Assembly (NCBI GenBank): GCA_947184155.2
Contig: CAMXCT020006761.1
Span: 206,929 to 270,928, forward strand
From: Cladocopium goreaui
Lineage: Eukaryota; Sar; Dinophyceae; Suessiales; Symbiodiniaceae
Reading direction: 5' to 3'
Length of the DNA: 64,000 nt
Positions 22,430 through 34,174 of this stretch are shown piece by piece (the first letter of the stretch is position 1; every line of letters starts with the position of its first letter). Under the pieces are notes generated by a model. It was given only the letters and a program-made list of their open reading frames with translations. It had not been told where the DNA came from and did no database searches. Position numbers and translations under genes: made by a program.

Positions 22430-23290
22430 TGTCTATATATATATATATATATGTGTGTGTGTATGTATGTATGGGTCAAGTCAGGTCAAGTCATTGGGTA
22501 CCCCAAAATTTTGATCTTAAAATCGGTGTTCCCAGCTGGGTTTTTAAAAAAATGACCCCCCATCTGAGATATTCCTCACTTGTTTGACATGAACTCTGCC
22601 AACTTCGAGACTTTGGATTTAAGTTTCACTTACCGGTGCTAAACGTAGGGAATTTTCGGGATCATTCTAGTAATAATCATCCCAGCAACCCCCAGCAACC
22701 CATCCAGCAACCCTACGTTAAACGCACCATCCCTACGTTCATGATGGCAACCATCTACAGTCTACAGGTCATGGTGATTTTCTTGGTGATTTGGATTCCA
22801 GATTTCACCAGAAGGTTTTAGAAAGTCTTGTTGCTTGTCAAATGTGTCAAATGAGTAACTTGTTTTGTTCTGTTTGATTGATTTTTATTGGTAGGTTCCG
22901 CTAATTTTGATAGTCGTTATTGTTGTTTTACCTTTGAGTTTTTGAAATGCTTGTGTACTGTATACGTGTTTGTTTGTCTTAATGGATCCAAATGACCAGC
23001 CTGTCACACTTCATGTGCTGCGCGCTTCAAACCTGTGAAGGAAACTTCCCAATCCGGAGTCCGGAAAAGACTTCCATCACCTCTCCATTCAACGATTGAA
23101 CTCAACAGTTTATCCCTCAAGTGTCATCAAAGATAGCTAACTGGAGAATCCCTTATAAATGGAGGTTTATAGCTGGGAAAATCACACAAATGGAGAATCC
23201 CTTATAAATGATGTTTGATTACCGGAGGGAAAGGTGGCAGTTGCAATGATAAATTCTCTTTGGGGGTGTACTGTAGCACCCAAGTGCAAT
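22430..23290. other. Stretch without supportable genes
   Basis: A TA/TG microsatellite at 22435-22470, a short CCCAGCAACC repeat at 22680-22712 and otherwise unremarkable DNA. Confidence 0.5.
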
Positions 23291-23472
23291 TACGGTGTTC
23301 ATGCGTTTACCACACTATGTCCTTCAAACATTTCCAAATAAGGTGCAGCCCGTGCATGGTACTCGTAGGTTGACATCGAAGTTAATAGAGGTTGTAAACC
23401 AACAAACATCAACAAACATAACTTGGGGGACGCCACCTTGTACCAACCGGATCTGTGCAGTAAAAACCGCAC

Positions 23473-23559
23473 CTGTTGCCCATTGCCCGTCTCGCTCTTA
23501 GGTCCTTGGGTAATTGGGAAACCGACATTCAAGTCGTCCGCTAGACTCAGCTGCGTGAG
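23473..23559 (-). CDS. Minus-strand exon (29 codons, phase 0-0)
   Basis: On the minus strand the acceptor TAGTCCATTCCCGCAG and donor CAACAG|GTGCGG flank 87 open nt encoding LTQLSLADDLNVGFPITQGP and on to GNGQQ. The exon at 24421-24599 ends in the matching phase. A plus-strand frame (23295-23501) is also open, so the strand is not certain. Confidence 0.45.
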
Positions 23560-24312
23560 CTGCGGGAATGGACTACCCCAAAAGTCATGATCCATCTATT
23601 CCTACCAAGGGGAATATAATATATGATGTAATATGTGTGATATAGACTTGATATAGACTAAGATTCAATGAATATGGACTCAGATTCAGCAACTATTGGT
23701 TTTGTTGGGAAAATCGGAAAGCTGTTGGATGTTGGTCCTCCTTAAGTTGCTGTATCCTGATGATATATGCCTGGTTTGATGAGGCTGGGCTGAGGCTGGG
23801 CTTCGACCACGTAGATAACTACCATGTGCTACCCCTCAGTCATAATGTTGTTCACAAGCCTATCCGACCATATGTATAATTATATAATGTGTTTGATTAT
23901 GTTTGCATATATATTGTAGATATAGATATCATGATATATCCCTACAGAAGTCCACGTTTTGTGTTGTTGACCAATCTAGGTAACGACCTGGTGCACCACC
24001 TTGTAGGGTGATACTATCGCTTATACCCTGCCGGTTCTACAGGCTTGTAGCTAGGGTGAACCTTGACGGAGATAAGTCCGCTAAGCATCGGACTTGCTGA
24101 AGGTGATGATTTCTTTCCCCCCCCAGTAAAAGCACCATATGTGGTGAATCTATAGAGGGAAATCTATGGAAATGTGCCATATTTTTGGGGGGGAATCACA
24201 GTCAAGAAGTTTTCGAAGTTTGTGGCTTCTATCCAATTCTGGCAATGGGATGAATGTCGTTGATTGGAGTGAATCGCTTCAGGGTTGAAGATGGATTACG
24301 GGATGATTCTGG

Positions 24313-24418
24313 TACCCTCTGGCAAACTAACATAGCTATGGAAAATGGCTTTATTTATAGATGGTTTACCTATTTAAAATGGTGATTTTCCATGGCTATG
24401 TTAAAGAACCAGAGGGTA
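24313..24418. mobile_element. Family-1 foldback element, 106 bp
   Basis: TACCCTCTGGCAAACTAACA on the left and GTTAAAGAACCAGAGGGTA on the right, with a middle of AAAATGG/CCATTT type. It abuts the 3' end of a minus-strand exon-like segment, so on that strand its end supplies a TCTG|GTTC donor-like site. Confidence 0.85.
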
Positions 24419-24420
24419 AC

Positions 24421-24599
24421 ATCTCCGAACTTCGTCCTAGATGTCCTAGTTTCCAATCTCCAAGTCATTCTCCGATGAGTGAAATCTCGAAATCTCGTAG
24501 TTGTTGAGTCATCGGACAAGCCTGGCACTTGCCTTTCGTAGATTTTCCGCCGGATCACTGGTTTGAAAAGCACCTTGGGCCGGGCGCAGCGGTGAATTT
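24421..24599 (-). CDS. Minus-strand exon next to a foldback element
   Basis: On the minus strand the acceptor CACCTCAACCAG is followed by an open frame (2 + 59 codons) encoding CARPKVLFKPVIRRKIYERQ, then a Ser/Thr/Arg-rich stretch ending TSRTKFGD. It ends at GAT|GTTACC in phase 0, matching the exon at 23559. The open frame also runs on into the family-1 element, so the exact end is uncertain. Product unknown. Confidence 0.45.
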
Positions 24600-24814
24600 C
24601 TGGTTGAGGTGAACAACCTGGCCTGGTTGACCATTTTCTTCGGTTCCCTGGGGATGTTTGGAGTCTGGAGCCGAGTTTTTCATTTTTCAAGCGAGTTGCT
24701 TGATGCTTAAATTGATGGAGGTGAAATTTCTACGGTTTTGGGGTTCGGTTACTACATTTAAAATTAGGGATTTTTAAAGATATGCACTGGTATTTTGGTA
24801 GATATGACTATAGT

Positions 24815-24926
24815 TACCCTCTGGTAACCAGCCACATAACTATGGAAAATCACCCTGTTCTAGCTGGGAAAATTCACTATTTCTATGGCAATGTTCAATA
24901 GCTATGTAACAATTTACCAGAGGGTA
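24815..24926. mobile_element. Family-1 foldback element, 112 bp
   Basis: TACCCTCTGGTAACCAGCCA at the left, TGTAACAATTTACCAGAGGG and TA at the right; the arms are diverged but complementary. Confidence 0.85.
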
Positions 24927-24959
24927 ACCACAATCTCAGGAAATGTTACTGTCATCCTT

Positions 24960-25599
24960 TGTTTCATGGGAAAATTATGGAAAATTCACTCTAAATGGCC
25001 ATGTTCAATAGCTATTTTGACATAACCAGAGGGTATCTATTAACCATTAACCATAGATTGTCCATATATTAACCATAGATAAACCAAATGTTTACCAGAG
25101 GATATCATCGGGCCAACAAAAACATCACAGGCTGGCCCTGGGACACTCTGATGCCCCAATTGGTCGACTCGGTGGATCCAAGAGGTGAAGACATGGTACA
25201 GATCCATCCAAGGTGAAGAAATAGGCCATTTATAGATGATGTTCATGGTGATTTACCCTCTGGTAAACATACAAAAAGCTATTGAAAATGGCCATGTATA
25301 GTGAGTTTTCCAATTAAAAGTTGTGATTTTCCGTAGTTATGTTAGTTTACATGGTAATTTTAATGGGGATTTAATGGGATGTATATAATTAATGGGATTT
25401 ACCCTCTGGTTGAATTACCAGCCATGTTCAATGGTGGATGTGGCAATTTTATGGTGATTACCATTAGAATCCCTATCTTGTAATGACTGTTACAGTTTGC
25501 GAACTGGAACATGCCACAAAAATAGTTCGTTGATTTACCGAACCTAAAGATGGTGATTTTCCATAGCTATGTATAGCTATGTTAGTTTACCAGAGGGTA
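24960..25599. repeat. Cluster of broken and nested family-1 foldbacks
   Basis: Isolated right ends occur at about 25026-25035 (CCAGAGGGTA) and 25094-25108 (degenerate). A diverged copy with an intact left end spans 25254-25350. A composite spans 25400-25599 (left end TACCCTCTGGTTGAATTACC, right end GTTAGTTTACCAGAGGGTA). The family is locally concentrated here. Confidence 0.75.
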
Positions 25600-25835
25600 A
25601 CAAATCTAGGTCAATCAACTGGATGGGTAGAAATAAACTATATCCTTTAGTCTTTTGGTATCAGTGGGAATATCTACTAATTAACCAGCTAAGATTTTTT
25701 TTTGCAGGGTATCCAAGATTGGCCATGAAATAGGACAAGTTGAAACGGCCAATTTCATAATCTTAAGCCGCTGAGAACTGGTGACACTAGTCGACACTCA
25801 GATCATCAAAGTTTGTTTGACCATAAACGGAACGA

Positions 25836-26290
25836 TCAGTTCTCAGTTCGACCAATTTGCTTGAGCCGGCAATCTAATATGAAGAAAAACTTGGGTGCCG
25901 GAAATAGTTCATACATGTAAGACATTCCATGGCAATCTTTGTTTAAGTATGGAGGTCTCCTAGAATGGGGGTACCCCAAATCATCCAAGTCATGGATGAC
26001 CACTTTACGATAATTTAGTATTGAACCCCCACCAGCCATGGTGTAGTCGGCCACTGATTCAAGATATTCAAGGCCATTGCTGTATGGTTGTGGAGGCGAA
26101 AGAAGAAGGCCAGGCCAAAGCATTCCAGCACTTGGCCCTTTTTTCGACCGGACAATCTGTTCGTTTTTGGGTTTCCCCATGGTTTCCCCATGGTTTCTAT
26201 CCCCCCAAATCAGACAGACCCTGAGAACGGCCCACTTTTGGAGGAGAATAGTCTTACATCTCCCTATTTTTTTTCGGGTCTAGGCTTGAA
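25836..26290. other. Coding-like but ambiguous segment
   Basis: GC-richer DNA at 26060-26160 is open in three plus frames and one minus frame. A plus-strand ACTGATTCAAGATATTCAAG| acceptor-like site is present, but no frame can be preferred. No gene called. Confidence 0.4.
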
Positions 26291-26912
26291 AAAAGCAATG
26301 TGAAATCCACAAAACTTTGAAAGTCGTCGGGATCGCCTCATTGGTTCCCTTTCTTTACATCATCTGGATCCATGTCATGGGCAAACCGCACCATTCACAG
26401 GACCTAAGCACACCTTTAAGGCGGCCGAAGCCTTGTCATCAAGCAAAATCCTTGCACTAAATGCAAGTTTTAGAGGGAACATTGGAGAAGTCACATAAAT
26501 TTATAAATGGGGAATTGTCCATTGCCATTGTTGATTACTGGATGGTATAACAGAGCTTGCCTTCCTGAACATCGACCCCAATGATTCCAGTGAACACGTT
26601 ATGTTTTTTTTTACACACCGGCATGTTGGACTGAGGGTAGTGCTAAAGATATCTAAGATTCTACACGCATCTACACGCTGTGATCATTCATATAAATATA
26701 TATGTCATATTATGTCATATGACATAGTGATATATATTAATATACATGTTTATCATGTTTATAATGTAATATATATATATACACATTATGTACGTACATA
26801 CTTCGACCCATCTATCCATCCATGCATAGATAGATACAATATACTTGAATGTATCGTACTACAGTTCCAAATGTCAGGATTCACTCATTCGCCTTTCTTT
26901 GAAGACCTGTAG

Positions 26913-26975
26913 GCGGCGGAGCTTCAAGCACTGGAAGTGAAGCAAGAGAGCATCTTGGCTGAAGGGTCATCAGAG
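26913..26975 (+). CDS. Small internal exon (21 codons, phase 0-0)
   Basis: An acceptor (GAAGACCTGTAG) and donor (TCAGAG|GTAGCA) flank 63 nt encoding AAELQALEVKQESILAEGS, a helix-forming acidic peptide of coiled-coil type. Downstream plus-strand exons at 28701 and 29236 may belong to the same gene, but this is not proved by phase. Confidence 0.45.
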
Positions 26976-27249
26976 GTAGCAACGGAGAAATCCTCAACTA
27001 CTATATCAATGTGCATTGAAATGGGAAAACGGGAAAATCACTGGGTATTTTTATAGTTTGAAACGAGAAAAACATAGAAAAACGGGATATAGTCTATATC
27101 AATTACCATTGAAATGGTATAATAGTGAATAGTTTCCAGCCATTTTTGATTGCCGGGTATTTTATAAAACAGCCATAGAGCCTTTTGCGATATCGCCAAA
27201 CTGGGTATCTGAAGCACCTAAAGGTGCCGAACTATCTTCTCCACACGTC

Positions 27250-27650
27250 ATATGACTATTATTAGGTTATTACTGTTATTATATTTTATTATTATATATT
27301 ATTATTATATATTATTATATTATTATTATTATTACTATTTTTATTATTAATTATTATTATTACTATTATTAATATTATTACTATTATTATTATTACTGAG
27401 TGGGCGCTGAGAGTGCTGGCCTCTCTACTATTATTATTTATTATTATTATTATATTATTATATTATTATTATATATTATTATTATTATATTATATTATAT
27501 TATATTATGTTATTGTTATTGTTATTATTATTATTATGATTATTATTTATTATTATTATTATATATTATTATTATATATTATATATTATTATTATTTATT
27601 ATTATTATTATTACTTTTTTAAATGGCATTATTATTATTACTTTTTTAAA
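27250..27650. repeat. TTA/TAT trinucleotide microsatellite
   Basis: About 400 bp of imperfect (TTA)n and (TTAT)n, with a unique insert at about 27397-27428 (GAGTGGGCGCTGAGAGTGC). The Ile/Leu/Tyr ORFs here are repeat artefacts. TTACTTTTTTAAATGGC is duplicated at the right edge. Confidence 0.95.
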
Positions 27651-27817
27651 TGGCCAGTCGATGATCTCATTGATTTCTACACTTTCAGCTAGGGACCGGC
27701 CCGAACAAGAACAGCACTCGACATATTTCATAAATTTCATAAAATGAGGATCGAAAACCAACAGACAATTGAGACGTCACCAACAAAAGAAGTAACAAAA
27801 ACAGGGCCGCAGCCCAC

Positions 27818-27906
27818 CAGGTCTTGTCTAATTGCACGATCGATCAATTTGGCCAAGCACATGGCCTTTCGCATGGCTGATTGGTTGAACTTGATTTCCA
27901 TGAATC
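27818..27906 (-). CDS. Minus-strand exon, product unknown
   Basis: On the minus strand an acceptor (ACAAAAACATCGTAG) and donor (GACCTG|GTGGGC) flank 89 open nt (2 + 29 codons) encoding FMEIKFNQSAMRKAMCLAKL and then IDRAIRQDL. Amphipathic and protein-like. The plus strand is also open (27744-28007), so the strand is likely but not certain. Confidence 0.4.
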
Positions 27907-28084
27907 CTACGATGTTTTTGTCCCCCAAGGTTGGCTGGCTTGATTCAGAACTAGGTAATACCTATGGTTTGTGGATGTTTGTGGTACTTAGATATATCTA
28001 TAGTTAGATTCGATTAACCCACTTATAACTGGTGGGCCCCACATTGTAGTTTGTTTTCTTCAAGCCACATTTGCTGCATTCAGT

Positions 28085-28145
28085 GGTTCAAGCACATAGC
28101 TCCCCGACCAAGAAGTCTTCCAAGTCAATCCTGCTACCATATGTT
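28085..28145 (+). CDS. Candidate small plus-strand exon
   Basis: The acceptor CATTTGCTGCATTCAG is followed by WFKHIAPRPRSLPSQSCYHM in an open frame. The donor is unclear. It could belong with the plus-strand exons at 26913 and 28701. Confidence 0.3.
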
Positions 28146-28202
28146 GATTGATTCCTCCGGATGGACTGCAGACAAACTTTATCTAGTTGAAAACCACTTG
28201 CT

Positions 28203-28303
28203 GTGGGTGAAACAATGCCATAAACCACCCATTTGGGAATGGTTTATACCAACTATTTCTGGTGATGACTGGGGGATGGTGCAAATGGCATTGTTTTACC
28301 CAC
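28203..28303. repeat. Foldback with 19-bp inverted arms
   Basis: GTGGGTGAAACAATGCCAT (28203-28221) pairs with ATGGCATTGTTTTACCCAC (28285-28303), with one mismatch. The loop contains a further partial inverted pair, TAAACCA...TGGTTTA. Probably a separate MITE family; a single copy was noticed. Confidence 0.7.
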
Positions 28304-28700
28304 ATTACCAGAAAAGGATGGTTGATAATGGAACATTAGATATCACTATCATATAATATCACTATTATATCACCATGTTGCTATACAGAAACAAGGCGTT
28401 CCCCTCACCAAACTCCGCCAGGCGCAAACAAGGCTGGGACGCTGTGTGGATCAACGTCCGATTTTTTCCAGGATTCCCAGGATGAAATGGACGACCATAA
28501 AACATAATCTTAAAACCATGGAATCCCATGTTTTGACCATGGCACACAAAAAAAATATAATTACATAAAATATATGAATATCACGTATATGTATATATAT
28601 ATGAATATCACATGTGGCATATCAAGTTGTTGATCATCATTTTTTGTTTTTAACAGACCATTTATTGGGGTATACAGCCCTTTTTTAGACACATCTCCAG

Positions 28701-28761
28701 CCTGTGATGCTCGTCTCCAGCGTGTTTGCTTGACACAACTGCGAGACGCCGTGGAGTTGAG
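28701..28761 (+). CDS. Small internal exon, product unknown
   Basis: The acceptor TTAGACACATCTCCAG and donor GTTGAG|GTGTGGG flank 61 nt (2 + 19 codons + 2) encoding CDARLQRVCLTQLRDAVEL. Helical and protein-like. Open frames extend beyond the donor, so the size is tentative. Confidence 0.4.
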
Positions 28762-29235
28762 GTGTGGGTGGCCGTGGTCAGAGCGTTGCCACATGGCAAA
28801 AAATATTGGAGCTCCAGAAGCTTGGGAGCCGTGTCATCGACGGCCACGGGGTTCTGCAACGATGGCTACGCGGTGGCGTCCAATTCATGGAAAATCGTAG
28901 GAAATCATCTGCAACCGAGGGATAGAACCAACTATAATGACGATATTGTTGGGATATTGCTGGGATATGATTTTTTCACACATTTCATCGACTTCTTTTT
29001 GGTTGGGTTTGACTGAAAATTGCACAGAATTATGCACCAATTTTGGGGATAACCAATTTTCAAACCCACATAGATCTGTGGCAGCGTCATCGTGTTTTGT
29101 CCATAAAGAGACGGACAGTTCTGTCACTATGCAATAAAAGTATATTAAAAGTGTAATTAGATATAATTTAATATTACGTACTTAAATTTCTGGGACTAAG
29201 GAAGATACTTTCACACGGCGTGGCATGTGTTTCAG

Positions 29236-29346
29236 CCATTTCTAGACGATGAAATGAATGAAGATTCTCGTTCTCCTCGACTTCCCAGCCACTCCACGTC
29301 AATCAACGACTCGAGTAGTTTGGTGGACCCTTTGGGCCGGGCCTAA
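29236..29346 (+). CDS. Terminal exon, Ser-rich C-terminus
   Basis: The acceptor GTGGCATGTGTTTCAG is followed by 36 codons and TAA (29344-29346), phase 0. The peptide PFLDDEMNEDSRSPRLPSHS, then STSIN-DSSSLVDPLGRA, looks like a disordered acidic/Ser tail. It is probably the end of a plus-strand gene with earlier exons upstream. Confidence 0.5.
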   Translation, partial: PFLDDEMNEDSRSPRLPSHSTSINDSSSLVDPLGRA

Positions 29347-29399
29347 CCGTTACGATGAAGTACAGCCACCACCGTTAAAAATAACACATGTTTCTTTCC

Positions 29400-30240
29400 T
29401 TTTGCGGGGTCTTGTTTGTTAAGCCCCCCCAAACGAATCCAAACGTTGAAATTTGGTGAATAGCGTTACTTGCTATGGTTTGTTCTTGTGTTTACCACCT
29501 TATATAGTTGGGGTCCTCCCCATTCAAGATGAAGAGGTCCTCAACCGCATTTGTTACTTTTTCACTTTTGACCTTCGGTCATGATGCCCTCAAAAGGCTT
29601 CCCCATAAATGGTGGTTGTGCCTGTGGAAAAATACCACAACTGCGCAACAGACCGAACTTCAGATAAATCAATATCATCAGTCTTCCCGTGTGCTGGCTG
29701 TCTGTAATAACACACATTGGGCACATTTCAGGGCACATTTGGTACCTATCTAATTTCAGCCTAAATGCTCGGTTGATACACCAGCTCCCCATCGGGGTTG
29801 ACAGCACCAAGTGTCGACTGGCTCTTGGTCAAAAAAGTTGCACTACTGGACTGGCACCATTGGTCATTTTGAGCATTCAAGTCATTCAAGTCATTCAAGC
29901 ATCCATCTCTTGGGCAGTTGATAAGTTTAACTTGTTAACCGTTTAACCACCTCCCAAATAGATTAAATAGATGCATATAGATGCATATAGACCGACTCCC
30001 ACATATGATTGCTACCTAGAAGATGGTTGGTTAGACTTTCAGGTATCAACCCATGCCCAAATATAGGCCACCCCAAATAGAATAGATAGAATAGATGAGG
30101 GTTGGTTTGAAACTGGGTAACTAAAATCCAATGGTTTAGAGCATGATTTTCCCATATTTTCCCAATGAAATCACCATCTAGGGCTGGGTAAATAGATACA
30201 AAAAACCACCTTCCAATGCTGGGCTATCACCTTTATCACC
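29400..30240. other. Stretch with no gene called
   Basis: An ORF at 29508-29753 (plus) overlaps one at 29562-29810 (minus), neither with persuasive splice sites. Small tandem repeats occur: GTCATTCAA at 29879-29898 and ATAGATGCAT at 29966-29990. Confidence 0.45.
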
Positions 30241-30252
30241 GATTCGCCGCAG

Positions 30253-30306
30253 GGCTTTGCAGAAGAAGCGATCAAGGCTCACCGAAGCCAGTTGTGTCAA
30301 CCCTGG
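30253..30306 (+). CDS. Small internal exon (18 codons, phase 0-0)
   Basis: The acceptor ACCGATTCGCCGCAG and donor CCTGG|GTCAATC flank 54 nt encoding GFAEEAIKAHRSQLCQPW. The composition is clearly protein-like. Linked plus-strand exons are not established; 30977 is the next candidate. Confidence 0.45.
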
Positions 30307-30636
30307 GTCAATCTTTCTATACGGAGGCTAGTGGATTACTTTTGTTGCTTTAGATTGGGCACTAGAAATACTAGAATAGCCAGATGAAGCAGGCAAAAGG
30401 ATTGAGGCTTTTGCAGGCTATTGGGGTGGGTCAATACTTTGATTATCTTTGAATCATTTCCACCTGACCGAAAATCCAAAGGTAGATAAAAAGTATCAGA
30501 TCGTGTTGCAAGGAAGTTTGAATCATTTTCAGTCTACATCCATGCTCCAAGTGCTTTTTTGCAACGGGAGGATTCCCAGGACGTTGGAGTATTAGACTCT
30601 TCAGCATGTATCATCATATTATTTCATCATACCTTT

Positions 30637-30740
30637 CGGTAATCAAACATGGCAATGGAACATGTCCTATTTAGTTCGATGAATTTCCCAGCCATAAAAC
30701 CTCAGTAAAAGGGGATGCAAAACGCCATGTTTGATTACCG
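30637..30740. mobile_element. Family-3 foldback, perfect 17-bp arms
   Basis: CGGTAATCAAACATGGC (30637-30653) is exactly inverted at 30724-30740. The interior is TTCCCAGCCATAAAACCTC-like. TGTTTGATTACCGG recurs alone near 23213. Non-coding. Confidence 0.75.
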
Positions 30741-30764
30741 GCTATGCCCTACTAAAACTGCCAT

Positions 30765-30883
30765 CTGATTGGTGGTTTGGAACATGTTTTATGTTTCCAT
30801 TCAGTTGGGAATAGATTTTCCCCAACTGACTTTCAGTAAGTCCATCATTTTTCAGAGGGGTTTTTTCTCAAGCACCAACCAAT
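30765..30883. mobile_element. Family-2 foldback element, copy 5
   Basis: Left CTGATTGGTGGTTTGGAACA, right AAGCACCAACCAAT, interior CCATCATTTTTCAGAGGGGT; slightly diverged ends. Confidence 0.75.
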
Positions 30884-30976
30884 AAATATCCCATGAATAT
30901 TCCATATATATTCCAATAATATCCCATTCCCATGACGGATCCATGGTGCTGGTATATATTGGGCTGGTACCTCCAG

Positions 30977-31090
30977 CAGCTTCCGCTAGGCCGAAGCAGA
31001 CTTTGACCGGGAGGCGAAAACTTTTTCTTCGGATCATCCCAGTGGGGGAAATGGAGCCTGGGAGCCACGGAACACCAGACGTTTGGGCCA
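30977..31090 (+). CDS. Candidate exon just before the minisatellite
   Basis: The acceptor CTGGTACCTCCAG is followed (2-base phase) by an open frame encoding ARPKQTLTGRRKLFLRIIPV and HGTPDVWAIFW, continuing to a TGA at about 31120 that is part of the first GGTGAT unit. No donor found. The minus strand is also open. Confidence 0.35.
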
Positions 31091-31103
31091 TATTCTGGTT
31101 ACT

Positions 31104-34015
31104 AATAGGGGATATATGGTGATAATATGGTGATCATATGGTGATCATATGGTGATATGGTGATAATATGGTGATCATATGGTGATCATATGGTGATCAT
31201 ATGGTGATAATATGGTGATAATATGGTCATATGGTGATATGGTGATATGGTGATCATATGGTGATAATATGGTGATCATATGGTGATAATATGGTGATCA
31301 TATGGTGATAATATGGTGATAATATGGTGATCATATGGTGATAATATGGTGATCATATGGTGATAATATGGTGATCATATGGTGATAATATGGTGATCAT
31401 ATGGTGATCATATGGTGATATGGTGATAATATGGTGATCATATGGTGATATGGTGATATGGTGATGATAATATGGTGATCATATGGTGATCATATGGTGA
31501 TCATATGGTGATAATATGGTGATCATATGGTGATAATATGGTGATCATATGGTGATAATATGGTGATAATATGGTGATCATATGGTGATAATATGGTGAT
31601 CATATGGTGATAATATGGTGATCATATGGTGATATGGTGATCATATGGTGGTGATCATATGGTGATATGGTGATAATATGGTGATATGTATGGTGATATG
31701 GTGATAATATGGTGATCATATGGTGATCATATGGTGATATGGTGATAATATGGTGATCATATGGTGATCATATGGTGATCATATGGTGATAATATGGTGA
31801 TAATATGGTCATATGGTGATATGGTGATATGGTGATCATATGGTGATCATATGGTGATAATATGGTGATCATATGGTGATAATATGGTGATAATATGGTG
31901 ATCATATGGTGATAATATGGTGATCATATGGTGATAATATGGTGATCATATGGTGATCATATGGTGATCATATGGTGATCATATGGTGATCATATGGTGA
32001 TATGGTGATATGATCATATGGTGATCATATGGTGATCATATGGTGATCATATGGTGATAATATGGTGATCATATGGTGATAATATGGTGATCATATGGTG
32101 ATAATATGGTGATCATATGGTGATAATATGGTGATCATATGGTGATAATATGGTGATCATATGGTGATAATATGGTGATAATATGGTGATATGGTGATCA
32201 TATGGTGATAATATATGGTGATATGGTGATATGGTGGTGATCATATGGTGATCATATGGTGATATGGTGATATGGTGATCATATGGTGATCATGGTGATA
32301 ATATGGTGATCATATGGATCATATGGTGATCATATGGTGATAATATGGTGATCATATGGTGATCATATGGTGATCATGTGGTGATAATATGGTGATCATA
32401 TGGTGATAAAATGGTGATCATATGGTGATAATGTGGTGATCATATGGTGATAATGTGGTGATAATATGGTGATCATCTGGTGATCATATGGTGATATGGT
32501 GATATGGTGATCATATGGTGATCATATGGTGATATGGTGATATGGTGATAATATGGTGATCATATGGTGATCATATGGTGATCATATGGTGATATGGTGA
32601 TATGGTGATAATATGGTGATCATATGGTGATAATATGGTGATCATATGGTGATCATATGGTGATAATGTGGTGATAATATGGTGATCATATGGTGATAAT
32701 ATGGTGATCATATGGTGATAATATGGTGATCATATGGTGATAATGTGGTGATCATATGGTGATCATATGGTGATCATATGGTGATAATATGGTGATCATA
32801 TGGTGATCATATGGTGATAATATGGTGATCATATGGTGATCATATGGTGATCATATGGTGATCATATGGTGATAATATGGTGATCATATGGTGATAATAT
32901 GGTGATAATATGGTGATCATATGGTGATAGTATGGTGATAATATGGTGATCATATGGTGATAATATGGTGATAATGTGGTGATAATATGGTGATCATATG
33001 GTGATCATATGGTGATAATGTGGTGATCATATGGTGATAATATGGTGATAATGTGGTGATAATATGGTGATCATATGGTGATCATATGGTGATAATGTGG
33101 TGATCATATGGTGATCATATGGTGATCATATGGTGGTAATATGGTGATAATATGGTGATAATATGGTGATCATATGGTGATAATGTGGTGATAATATGGT
33201 GATCATATGGTGATCATATGGTGGTAATATGGTGATAATATGGTGATCATATGGTGATAATATGGTGATAATGTGGTGATAATATGGTGATCATATGGTG
33301 ATCATATGGTGATAATATGGTGATCATATGGTGATCATATGGTGATAATATGGTGATAATATGGTGATCATATGGTGATCATATGGTGATCATATGGTGA
33401 TAATATGGTGATAATATGGTAATGTGGTGATAATATGGTGATAATATGGTGATCATATGGTGATCATATGGTGATCATATGGTGATCATATGGTGATAAT
33501 ATGGTGATAATATGGTGATATGTTGATAATATGGTGATCATATGGTGATCATATGGTGATAATATGGTGATAATATGGTGATAATGTGGTGATAATATGG
33601 TGATAATGTGGTGATAATATGGTGGTAATATGGTGATAATGTGGTGATAATATGGTGATAATGTGGTGATAATATGGTGATAATATGGTGATAATATGGT
33701 GATCATATGGTGATAATGTGGTGATAATATGGTGATAATATGGTGATCATATGGTGATCATATGGTGATCATATGGTGATAACATGGTGATAATATGGTG
33801 ATAATATGGTGATAATGTGGTGATAATGTGGTGATAATATGGTGATAATATGGTGATAATGTGGTGATAATATGGTGATCATATGGTGATCATATGGTGA
33901 TCATGTGGTGATAATATGGTGATAATATGGTGATAATATGGTGATAATATGGTGATAATATGGTTATAATATGGTGATAATATGGTGATAATATGGTGAT
34001 AATATGATGATATGG
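31104..34015. repeat. 2.9-kb minisatellite of 11-bp ATATGGTGATA/C units
   Basis: About 250 units of ATATGGTGAT plus A or C, with occasional 8-bp units (ATGGTGAT) that drop the ATA/ATC linker. A third variant, ATGTGGTGAT, appears only from about 32379 on and becomes common to the right. The minus-strand Tyr/His/Ile ORFs (33464-33706, 33879-34115) are repeat artefacts. Because ATATGGTGATC abuts ATATGG, TGATCA and CATATG palindromes recur throughout. Confidence 0.97.
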
Positions 34016-34045
34016 TGAATAATCGAATAATAATGATGATATATC

Positions 34046-34174
34046 CTGGTTGGTGGTGACTGGAACCATGGAATGGATTATGACTTTCCAGAAACAGTTG
34101 GGAATAATTGATCATCCCAACTGACTTTCACTCCATCATTTTTCAGAGGGGTTGGTAGGTATACCACCAACCAG
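34046..34174. mobile_element. Family-2 foldback element, copy 6
   Basis: CTGGTTGGTGGTGACTGGAAC at the left, ATACCACCAACCAG at the right, and TCCATCATTTTTCAGAGGGG inside. It directly abuts the minisatellite end. Confidence 0.85.

Noticed and set aside
27400..27747. Ile/Leu/Tyr-rich ORFs
   Set aside because: Translation of the TTA microsatellite.
31104..34015. CRISPR array
   Set aside because: Units are 8-11 bp without unique spacers, and the genome context is eukaryotic.
33464..34115. Tyr/His/Ile repeat ORFs on the minus strand
   Set aside because: Translation of the ATATGGTGAT minisatellite.
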